Positions 1 through 4,882 of a stretch of 6,118 bases of DNA are shown piece by piece. The notes under the pieces are model-generated. The model saw only the letters and a list, made by a program, of their open reading frames with translations. It was not told where the DNA came from and did not search any database. The position numbers were made by a program, and so were the translations under genes. The stretch's first letter is position 1. Every line of letters starts with the position of its first letter. The DNA is from Aquamicrobium sp. (GTDB taxonomy: Bacteria > Pseudomonadota > Alphaproteobacteria > Rhizobiales > Rhizobiaceae), in the NCBI GenBank assembly GCA_014860725.1, contig JACZJD010000261.1, positions 1-6,118 on the forward strand, in the 5' to 3' direction.

Positions 1-1
1 C

Positions 2-655
2 CCGGATACCTACGAGCGGGCGCTGGCCTCGGCCGACTGGGTGAGGAACCGCGCCGGCGTCGAGATCGCCGGCCTCGACGTCGGCGGCGGCTTTCCGGCC
101 GAATACGGCCACGACCCCAACCGCAGGAAGCCGCAGATGCCGTCGCTCGACGAGATCATGGCGCGGCTGCGCGACGACATCTCCGAATGGGGCTTTTCCG
201 GCGTGCCGCTGGTGGCGGAGCCGGGGCGCGTCATCGTCGCGCGCGCCTTCTCGCTGATCGTGCGGGTGCTCCTGCGCAAGGGCCGGCGGCTCTACATCAA
301 CGACGGCATCTGGGCGTCGCTGTCGGATTCGTGGACCGGCAAGATCACGCTGCCGGCCCGCTTCATCCCCGATCCCGCGATCCGCAGCCGCAACGGCGAC
401 CGGCAGAACATCGTGCCGTTCAAGGTCTGCGGCGCGACCTGCGATTCCGTCGACATTCTCTCGCGCCCGTTCTGGCTGCCGGAGACGGTCGATACCGGCG
501 ACTGGATCGAGATCGGCCACATCGGCGCCTACTCGCTGTCGCTCAGGACCCGCTTCAACGGTTTTTATCCGGACGATTTCGTCGAGGTGACGACGCCGTT
601 CGACGAGGGGGCGACGCCGGAGGGGTTTGCGAGCCTGGAGACGATGGCGGACTAG
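2..655 (+). CDS. Fold-type III PLP-dependent decarboxylase (ornithine/lysine/DAP decarboxylase family), C-terminal part
   Basis: The window opens inside this gene; 217 residues to a TAG stop are visible, and roughly the first 160-180 of a normal ~380-400 residue enzyme lie upstream. Family members use pyridoxal phosphate to decarboxylate a basic amino acid in the cytoplasm, usually for polyamine synthesis. Visible motifs, numbered in the fragment: the glycine-rich loop DVGGGFP (26-32) at the end of the alanine-racemase-like barrel; EPGR (73-76), which holds the cofactor phosphate and ring; NDG (100-102), including the Asp matching a substrate-binding Asp of eukaryotic ODC; CDSVD (147-151), matching the active-site Cys-Asp of the partner subunit; and GAYS...FNGF (176-188), with the PLP-contacting Tyr. 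All signature residues on this half are present, so it looks active. Substrate is not decided by what is visible: ornithine or lysine is more likely than diaminopimelate. It converges on the transglycosylase gene. Confidence 0.88.
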   Translation, partial: PDTYERALASADWVRNRAGVEIAGLDVGGGFPAEYGHDPNRRKPQMPSLDEIMARLRDDISEWGFSGVPLVAEPGRVIVARAFSLIVRVLLRKGRRLYINDGIWASLSDSWTGKITLPARFIPDPAIRSRNGDRQNIVPFKVCGATCDSVDILSRPFWLPETVDTGDWIEIGHIGAYSLSLRTRFNGFYPDDFVEVTTPFDEGATPEGFASLETMAD

Positions 656-732
656 GGAAGTAAGGGAATAGGGGAGTAAGGGAATAGGGGAGGATTGCTT
701 TTCCCCTACTCCCCTATTCCCTTACTCCCCTA
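653..732. repeat. Octamer tandem repeat arranged as an inverted pair (TARGGRRR units)
   Basis: Five 8-bp units run on the plus strand at 653-660, 661-668, 669-676, 677-684 and 685-692 (TAGGGAAG, TAAGGGAA, TAGGGGAG, TAAGGGAA, TAGGGGAG). After an 8-nt spacer (693-700), four more units run on the minus strand at 732-725, 724-717, 716-709 and 708-701. The stop codon of the decarboxylase is the first three bases of the first unit. Each unit begins TAA or TAG, and a period of 8 puts stops in all three frames on both strands. The units also carry runs of three or four G. AT-richer, purine-biased composition separates it sharply from the flanking coding DNA. From memory, GGGAAGTAGGG-type intergenic repeats are common in Mesorhizobium-like genomes; I could not check this. 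Confidence 0.88.
669..732. terminator. 24-bp perfect hairpin between convergent genes, possible bidirectional transcription end
   Basis: Bases 669-692 are perfectly complementary to 709-732, leaving a 16-nt loop. The hairpin starts 13 nt after the decarboxylase stop and lies 12 nt beyond the transglycosylase stop, so it is at the 3' end of both transcripts. Neither side has the U-run of a textbook intrinsic terminator, so the role may be mRNA 3' end protection or Rho-assisted ending rather than intrinsic termination. An alternative pairing is possible because 661-676 is identical to 677-692. Confidence 0.45.
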
Positions 733-744
733 AGCCCTGCTCCC

Positions 745-1917
745 TCACAAATTCGCCAGCAGCGCAGGCGTCGGCCAGCCGTCGGCGGGGAGGCCGAGGC
801 GTATCTGTTCCAGCCGAACGGCGTCGCGGGTCTTCTGGCCGAGGATGCCGTCGATGCCGCCGACGTCGTGGCCGCGGGCTTCGAGCTTGCGCTGCAGGAG
901 CTTCATCGATTCCCCGACCAGCCCTTCCTCGGGGTTGCGCGGGTCGAGCTTGGGCGCGCCGGCGAGCCGGGTGGCGAGGTTCGCCGCCGTCAGGGTGTAG
1001 ACGATCGACTGGTTCCATTCGAGGTAGATGTCGAAATTGTCGTAGACGAGGAAGGCCGGCCCCCTGTGGCCCATCGGCAGGGCGAGGCCCGCGGCCGGCT
1101 GCGCCGTGTCGAGGGGGCTGCCGTCGCGCTTCGTCACGCCCCATTGCGCCCATTGCGCCATGGGCAGCTTGTTGGAGCGACCGGTCTCCTCCCACGGCAT
1201 CTGGGCCGGCACCCGCACCTCCTCCATCCACGGCTCGCCGGGCTTCCAGCCGCGCGAGCGGACCTTGGCCGCGGTGGTCATGATGACGTCGGGAACCGAG
1301 CGGCGCACGTCGACCCTGCCGTCGCCGTCGCCGTCCACGCCCCTCGCCAGAATGTCGGAAGGCAGCATCTGCGTCTGGCCGATCTCGCCCGCCCATGCGC
1401 CCTCGACGTCCGCCGGGAGCGTGCCGCTGTCGATCAGCGTCAGCAGGGGCACCACCTGCGGGCGGAAGAGGTGGGGCCGGCGGCAGTCGTGCGCCAGCGT
1501 CACGAGCGCATTGAGGGTGTTGAAATCGCCCTGCACGGCGCCGAAATCGGTCTCCAGCGCCCAGAAGGCGGCGATGACCGGCCCCGGAACGCCGAACTCG
1601 CGCTCGGCGCGCGCGAACACCTCGGCATGCTTCTTCAGGTTCGCCGCGCCGTTGGTCAGCCGGTACTGGTTGATCATGCGGTTGGAGAACTCGATGAAGG
1701 TCTGGGTGAACACGCCCTGCGCGCGGTCGCGCGACAGCACCCGCTGGTCGATGCGGGCGTTGCGCAGCGCCGCAAGCCCGCGCTCGCCGACGCCGGCCGC
1801 GCGCGCCTCGTCCTCGATCCCCGCCTTCCAGGCTGCGAAGTCGCCGCCGCATTCCTGCGCGACGACGGGGGAGGCGGCGGCCAGCATGGCGGTAAGGGCG
1901 AGGGGCGTGGCTTTCAT
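745..1917 (-). CDS. MltB-type lytic murein transglycosylase with signal peptide and C-terminal peptidoglycan-binding domain
   Basis: A 390-residue periplasmic enzyme that cleaves the MurNAc-GlcNAc bond of peptidoglycan and leaves a 1,6-anhydro-muramic acid end. Residues 1-20 form a signal peptide (MKAT, hydrophobic core, VVA-QE cleavage site); there is no lipobox, so it should be soluble rather than a lipoprotein. The catalytic domain (SLT_2/MltB family) spans about 27-320 with the catalytic Glu122 in ALETDFGAVQGD. GEIGQTQMLPSD (177-188) is the typical substrate-cleft motif, followed by an EF-hand-like loop DGDGDGRVD (196-204) as in MltB. A PG_binding_1 domain occupies about 333-388. The ATG at 1917 is chosen because it begins the signal peptide and has GGAG at 1928-1925, seven bases upstream; the frame stays open upstream to about 2172, but that would overlap the muramidase gene and hide the signal peptide. 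It follows the muramidase gene by 73 bp on the same strand, so co-transcription is plausible. Confidence 0.95.
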   Translation of the reverse strand: MKATPLALTAMLAAASPVVAQECGGDFAAWKAGIEDEARAAGVGERGLAALRNARIDQRVLSRDRAQGVFTQTFIEFSNRMINQYRLTNGAANLKKHAEVFARAEREFGVPGPVIAAFWALETDFGAVQGDFNTLNALVTLAHDCRRPHLFRPQVVPLLTLIDSGTLPADVEGAWAGEIGQTQMLPSDILARGVDGDGDGRVDVRRSVPDVIMTTAAKVRSRGWKPGEPWMEEVRVPAQMPWEETGRSNKLPMAQWAQWGVTKRDGSPLDTAQPAAGLALPMGHRGPAFLVYDNFDIYLEWNQSIVYTLTAANLATRLAGAPKLDPRNPEEGLVGESMKLLQRKLEARGHDVGGIDGILGQKTRDAVRLEQIRLGLPADGWPTPALLANL

Positions 1918-1955
1918 GAGGAATCTCCGGAAGGGCGTTCGTCGGCGCGATTGTG

Positions 1956-1998
1956 CCGCATATGCGGTAAAGGCCGGGATAAACTCGCCGTTACCGCA
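1956..1998. repeat. Palindrome and 8-bp inverted repeat in the muramidase-transglycosylase gap
   Basis: CCGCATATGCGG at 1956-1967 is a perfect 12-bp palindrome. Overlapping it, 1963-1970 (TGCGGTAA) pairs with 1991-1998 (TTACCGCA) across a 20-nt loop, and the right arm contains the TAA stop of the muramidase gene. The two structures are mutually exclusive. No T-run follows on the minus strand, so this is not a convincing intrinsic terminator. It may be a protein-binding site or simply an mRNA structure between two co-transcribed genes. Confidence 0.4.
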
Positions 1999-2815
1999 CA
2001 TGCTGCCTGAGCCATGCCTGCCAGCGGGCCTGCGAGCCGTTGAAGACGTTGATGTCGGCGTCGCCCGGAATGCCGGGCACCTCGCCGGTGCCGGTATACT
2101 GCCAGAACAGGAACGGATGCTCGCCGTAGATGTCGTCCGGATGGGCCGCGACCGAGCGCAGCCACCAGTCATTGCCCTTGAAATCGGCGAGCCCGTTGCG
2201 GTCGAAGAAGTCGATCGTGGTGTAGACGATGGGCCGCTTGCCGTAGTGGCGCTCCAGCATGTCGAGGAAGACGCTCATCTCGGCCCGCACCGTCTCGGGC
2301 GAGGGGCGCAGCTTGCAGGTGGGCGATTTGTGGTTCCACTCCATGTCCAGCACGTGCGGCAGCGTGCCGGCTTCCTTCGGCACGTTGCGAATGAACCATT
2401 GGGCCTGCTCGCGCGCCGGCCGGCAGAAATAGAAGAAGTGGTAGGCCGAGCGGGGAATGCCCGCGGCCTTGGCGCCGCGCCAGTGCTGGTGGAACCTGTC
2501 GTCGAGCCGGTCGCCGCCCTCGGTCGCCTTGATGAAGACGAAGGAGATGCCCGCGGCCTTGGCGGCGTGCCAGTCGACGCTGGTCTGGTACTTGGACACG
2601 TCGGTGCCGTGGACGGCATAGGTCCAGGGCGCGCGCTTGCCCCACGGGTGCGGCTTGCGGTCGCCGAAGCGCGGGTGGGTGACGGTGACCGAATGGGGCG
2701 CCGTCAGCACCTGCGGCTGTTGCGGTCTCGCCGGGGCGACGTCGGCGAAGTCGTAGCCGATGCGGGTGCAGGCGGAGAGCAGCAGGCCGAGCGCGAGGAC
2801 CAGCAATGGACGCAT
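1991..2815 (-). CDS. GH25 family muramidase (lysozyme), lipoprotein
   Basis: A 274-residue glycoside hydrolase family 25 enzyme, expected to hydrolyse the beta-1,4 MurNAc-GlcNAc bond. The N-terminus is a lipoprotein signal peptide with lipobox LSAC, lipidated Cys16 and Thr at +2, which favours outer membrane placement. A linker rich in Pro and Gln leads to the catalytic barrel at about 66-270. GH25 hallmarks are in order: GTDVSKYQ with Asp72, then VDW (80-82), FIKATEG (94-100), the YHFFYF strand, LDMEW with Asp157 and Glu159 as the acidic catalytic pair, PIVYTT (195-200), and FWQYTGTG...GDADINVFNG (238-260). Cys131 and Cys167 could form a disulfide. The ATG at 2815 is preferred because it starts the lipoprotein signal and has AAGGAG at 2826-2821, five bases upstream; an in-frame Met 61 codons further upstream would overlap the divergent gene's start. 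All expected catalytic acids are present. GH25 enzymes occur in both phages and bacterial chromosomes; nothing phage-like surrounds this one. Confidence 0.94.
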   Translation of the reverse strand: MRPLLVLALGLLLSACTRIGYDFADVAPARPQQPQVLTAPHSVTVTHPRFGDRKPHPWGKRAPWTYAVHGTDVSKYQTSVDWHAAKAAGISFVFIKATEGGDRLDDRFHQHWRGAKAAGIPRSAYHFFYFCRPAREQAQWFIRNVPKEAGTLPHVLDMEWNHKSPTCKLRPSPETVRAEMSVFLDMLERHYGKRPIVYTTIDFFDRNGLADFKGNDWWLRSVAAHPDDIYGEHPFLFWQYTGTGEVPGIPGDADINVFNGSQARWQAWLRQHVR

Positions 2816-2969
2816 CGTTTCTCCTTCGCCGTCGCTTTGCGGCATCGCCGCCGAATCACCGGCAGCCACGGAGGAGAGAATACCGTCGCGGATTGATTTT
2901 TCGCCGCCGCCGCCCAAAAGTCGCGTCCGAAAAGCAACGCAATGGCGGCGATTTGAAGGCGGCCGCGGG
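2816..2969. promoter_or_regulatory. Divergent promoter region between the muramidase and serine hydrolase genes
   Basis: These 154 bp separate two divergently transcribed genes and must contain a promoter for each. I do not find a convincing sigma-70 -35/-10 pair on either strand. Identical 9-bp arms in inverted orientation, ATCGCCGCC at 2844-2852 and GGCGGCGAT at 2944-2952, lie close to the two start codons, 91 bp apart. They could be a regulator's paired sites, or a chance product of GC-rich trinucleotide sequence. The hydrolase has a modest GAAGG at 2955-2959, ten bases before its ATG. Confidence 0.4.
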
Positions 2970-4352
2970 ATGGGGGAAATCGTGCGCATTCTCGGCAAGG
3001 TCTTGAAATGGCTCGTGGCGCTCGTCGTGCTGGTCGTGGCCGGCGTCGCGGGCTGGCTCTATTTCTCGCCGCCGGCCCTGATTCGCGTGGCGACGGCCTA
3101 TTCGGCCAAGATCGTGTGCTCCAACCAGTTCCTCGCCTGGCGCGACGGGCAGGAGGTGCTGGCGCTCGACGTGCAGGCGCCGGGCCATCCGATCCTGAAA
3201 TACATCGCGATCGACGTCGACACCGTCGGCCGCACGGTCTCGGCGAAGCTCCTCGGCCTGTTCGGCGAGGGAAGGGCCGTCTACCGGCAGGGCGCGGGCT
3301 GCTCCAGCGTGCCCTATGGCACCGAGGCGCAGGCCATCCCCTCCGTGCCGGAGCCTGGCACGCCGAACATGGCGGCGCTGTGGCCGGCGGGCGAGCGCGT
3401 CGAGCCCTCGCAGGACCCGGCGCTGGCGGCCATTCTCGACGACCGGGAGATGACCGGCCCCGGCATGCGCGCCGTGGTGGTGGCGCATAACGGCCGCATC
3501 GTCGGCGAGCGCTACGGCGAGGGCTTCAAGGCCGACACGCCGCTGCTGGGCTGGTCGATGACCAAGACGGTGACGGCGGCGATCATCGGCACGCTGGTGC
3601 GCGAGGGCAGGCTTTCCCTCGATCAGGACGGCCTGTTCGAAGGCTGGAACGGCGACGAGCGCGGCTCGATCACGCTCGCCGACCTGATGGCGATGTCGAG
3701 CGGGCTCGAGTTCAACGAGGATTACGGCGACGTCACCGACGTCACGCGAATGCTCTATCTCGAGGCAGACATGGCCGGCTTCGCCTCCGACAAGCCGCTC
3801 AGCGGGCCGCGCGGCGAGGTCTTCAGCTATTCGAGCGGCACGACGGTGATGCTGTCGCGCATCTGGCAGGATGCGTTCGCCGAGCCCGCCGATGCGCTCG
3901 CCTGGCCGCGCACGGCTCTGTTTTCGCCGCTCGGCATGACCAGCGCGGCGATGGAGACGGATTCGGCCGGCACCTATGTCGGCTCCTCCTATCTCTACGC
4001 CACCGCGCACGACTGGGCGCGCTTCGGCGAGTTCCTGCGCAACGACGGCGTGTGGAACGGCGAGCAGGTGCTGCCCGACGGCTTCGTGGCGTGGATGCGC
4101 GAGGCCGCACCCGCGTCGGGCGGCGATTACGGGCGCGGCCAGCTCTGGCTCCGCGGGCCGGGCGAGGGCGGCGATGCCGGCTTCGACCTGCCGGACGATG
4201 CCTTCTGGCTGCTCGGCCATGACGGGCAATCGGTCGTCGTCATGCCGTCGCGCGGGCTGGTGGTGGTGCGGCTGGGGCTGACGCCGTCCGCGTTCGGCTA
4301 CAAGCCGCAGCGGATGGCCGAGGCGCTGGCGAGGCTGTTCGAGGCGCAGTAG
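2970..4352 (+). CDS. Membrane-anchored serine hydrolase, beta-lactamase / 6-aminohexanoate-dimer hydrolase (NylB-like) fold
   Basis: A 460-residue protein with one N-terminal transmembrane helix (about 12-32) after a short positive segment, placing the rest in the periplasm. Residues 35-140 are a region before the catalytic domain containing Cys50 and Cys111, a possible disulfide. The beta-lactamase-like domain (PF00144) spans about 148-457: SMTK (196-199) is the SxxK motif with nucleophile Ser196 and base Lys199; YSS (287-289) stands where class C beta-lactamases have YxN; and GHDGQ (416-420) replaces KTG. This combination is usual for NylB-like esterases and amidases rather than true beta-lactamases, so antibiotic hydrolysis is not predicted. 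Substrate is unknown; a peptidoglycan peptide or an ester are both possible. ATG 2970 is used; GTG 2982 (codon 5), with GGGGGAA just before it, is an alternative that keeps the helix. Transcribed divergently from the muramidase. Confidence 0.9.
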   Translation: MGEIVRILGKVLKWLVALVVLVVAGVAGWLYFSPPALIRVATAYSAKIVCSNQFLAWRDGQEVLALDVQAPGHPILKYIAIDVDTVGRTVSAKLLGLFGEGRAVYRQGAGCSSVPYGTEAQAIPSVPEPGTPNMAALWPAGERVEPSQDPALAAILDDREMTGPGMRAVVVAHNGRIVGERYGEGFKADTPLLGWSMTKTVTAAIIGTLVREGRLSLDQDGLFEGWNGDERGSITLADLMAMSSGLEFNEDYGDVTDVTRMLYLEADMAGFASDKPLSGPRGEVFSYSSGTTVMLSRIWQDAFAEPADALAWPRTALFSPLGMTSAAMETDSAGTYVGSSYLYATAHDWARFGEFLRNDGVWNGEQVLPDGFVAWMREAAPASGGDYGRGQLWLRGPGEGGDAGFDLPDDAFWLLGHDGQSVVVMPSRGLVVVRLGLTPSAFGYKPQRMAEALARLFEAQ

Positions 4353-4374
4353 CGGGCGTCCTGCGCGGCGCGAT

Positions 4375-4399
4375 GGAACAATGGGCAGGCACCGGTGTT
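4375..4399 (+). promoter_or_regulatory. EcfG-like general stress promoter candidate
   Basis: GGAAC at 4375-4379 is followed after 16 bases by TGTT at 4396-4399. The alphaproteobacterial general stress sigma factor EcfG typically reads GGAAC, 16-17 bases, then CGTT, so this differs at one base. It would start transcription near 4406, about 145 nt before the small lipoprotein gene, but such a transcript would begin inside the palindrome at 4404-4417. This is inference from a short motif. Confidence 0.25.
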
Positions 4400-4403
4400 T
4401 GGA

Positions 4404-4422
4404 ACGGCCCGGGCCGTCTTTT
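4404..4422 (+). terminator. Probable intrinsic terminator of the serine hydrolase gene
   Basis: ACGGCCCGGGCCGT at 4404-4417 is a perfect palindrome that can fold as a 5-bp GC stem with a 4-nt loop. It is followed by CTTTT at 4418-4422, 51 bases after the hydrolase stop. The short U-run makes termination plausible but perhaps incomplete. Confidence 0.45.
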
Positions 4423-4439
4423 CCCGGCTGCTGCGTTCG

Positions 4440-4468
4440 TTGCGTAACAAAACGAAACCCAATGTTAT
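4440..4468 (+). promoter_or_regulatory. Candidate sigma-70-type promoter for the small lipoprotein gene
   Basis: TTGCGT (4440-4445), a 17-bp spacer and TGTTAT (4463-4468) lie in a locally AT-rich patch, the only such patch in this gap. Matches to consensus are moderate (TTG at -35; four of six at -10). It would start transcription near 4475, giving a leader of about 76 nt that opens with the hairpin at 4476-4491. Confidence 0.35.
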
Positions 4469-4475
4469 GAAACCC

Positions 4476-4522
4476 TGCCGCTCCGGCGGCATTTCCTTCA
4501 CGGCTGTCCGTTCGCAAGCGGA
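4476..4522 (+). promoter_or_regulatory. Two stem-loops in the leader of the small lipoprotein gene
   Basis: Hairpin 1 pairs TGCCGC (4476-4481) with GCGGCA (4486-4491) around a 4-nt loop, then runs into TTTCCTTC. Hairpin 2 pairs TCCG (4507-4510) with CGGA (4519-4522), extended inward by a G-T and an A-T pair. The ribosome binding site at 4538-4543 lies outside both and is predicted to be free. Hairpin 1 could protect a transcript 5' end starting near 4475, or act as an attenuator because a pyrimidine run follows it. No known riboswitch is recognised. Confidence 0.35.
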
Positions 4523-4537
4523 TGGACGGTTCGAAAG

Positions 4538-4543
4538 AAGGAG
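4538..4543 (+). promoter_or_regulatory. Strong ribosome binding site of the small lipoprotein gene
   Basis: AAGGAG lies seven bases before the ATG at 4551. It is the best Shine-Dalgarno sequence on the plus strand of this window and is the main evidence, with the lipoprotein signal, that the short downstream frame is a real gene. Confidence 0.85.
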
Positions 4544-4550
4544 ATAGGGA

Positions 4551-4730
4551 ATGAAAAAGCTGATTCTTGCTTCCGTTTCCGGCATCGCGCTGCTTGGCCT
4601 TGCCGCGTGCAGCGATACCGACGGAACCACGACCCAGGCTGTGCCTGACGAGACGCAGCCGATGGAGCCGGCAACCCCGAACACGGTGCCGCCCGCTCCG
4701 ACCGAGCCGACGACGCCGCCGGCCGAGTAA
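4551..4730 (+). CDS. Small Pro/Thr-rich acidic lipoprotein, hypothetical
   Basis: A 59-residue protein of unknown function. Residues 1-19 are a textbook lipoprotein signal peptide: MKK, then hydrophobic LILASVSGIALLGLAA, with lipobox LAAC and lipidated Cys20; Ser21 at +2 favours transfer to the outer membrane. The 40-residue mature part has ten Pro, ten Thr, seven acidic residues and no Lys or Arg, so it should be disordered, extended and negatively charged, without a folded domain. It ends in PPAE and lacks the C-terminal Lys that links Lpp to peptidoglycan. The start is fixed by AAGGAG at 4538-4543. The gene is monocistronic by position, with a hairpin-bearing leader and a strong hairpin 10 bases after the stop. 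It resembles in size and character the short 'hypothetical lipoprotein' entries common in Rhizobiales, but I recognise no named family. Its neighbours suggest an envelope role. Confidence 0.85.
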   Translation: MKKLILASVSGIALLGLAACSDTDGTTTQAVPDETQPMEPATPNTVPPAPTEPTTPPAE

Positions 4731-4740
4731 CGGTTCTCAC

Positions 4741-4779
4741 GCCGCCGCGGGCAGACGCTTGGCGTCTCTCGCTGGCGGC
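4741..4779 (+). terminator. Long GC-rich hairpin after the small lipoprotein gene
   Basis: GCCGCC (4741-4746) pairs with GGCGGC (4774-4779), GCG (4747-4749) with CGC (4770-4772), GG (4750-4751) with CT (4768-4769, including one G-T pair), and AGACGC (4753-4758) with GCGTCT (4762-4767) around a TTG loop. That gives about 17 pairs with single bulges at 4752 and 4773. It begins 10 nt after the stop codon. No T-run follows, so it may be a 3' stabilising structure rather than an intrinsic terminator. Confidence 0.45.
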
Positions 4780-4882
4780 CGAGGGGTGTGCGTGACCGGG
4801 AACGGCCCATGATGCGGCCTTCCCGGCGCAGCCGTGCAGATGCCATCTCGTCAGCGGCGGGATTTCGCTTTATGAAGCGCCC

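Noticed and set aside
653..732. Octamer repeats as a CRISPR array.
   Set aside because: Units are 8 bp and contiguous without unique spacers, and no cas genes are present.
1918..2172. An 85-codon N-terminal extension of the transglycosylase.
   Set aside because: It would overlap the muramidase gene, bury the signal peptide and ignore the GGAG before ATG 1917.
1106..2896. A 596-codon open frame on the plus strand opposite the muramidase and transglycosylase genes.
   Set aside because: It lies antisense to two genes with intact catalytic motifs, has low-complexity Arg/Ala/Gly/Pro-rich content with no recognisable domain, and arises from GC-rich third-position bias.
2970..4352. Calling the serine hydrolase a beta-lactamase resistance gene.
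   Set aside because: It has the fold and SxxK, but YSS and HDG replace YxN and KTG, and it carries an N-terminal membrane anchor; these features fit NylB/esterase-like hydrolases.
4401..4437. A second EcfG-like promoter using GGAAC at 4401-4405 and CGTT at 4434-4437.
   Set aside because: The spacer is 28 bases, well outside the 16-17 expected.
2856..4517. A 553-codon open frame on the minus strand opposite the serine hydrolase.
   Set aside because: His/Arg/Ala-rich shadow translation without motifs; the plus strand carries SMTK and GHDGQ motifs and a membrane helix.
4567..4812. An 81-codon plus-strand frame overlapping the small lipoprotein gene.
   Set aside because: It lacks a ribosome binding site and is Arg/Pro-rich with no pattern; the frame starting at 4551 has AAGGAG and a lipobox.
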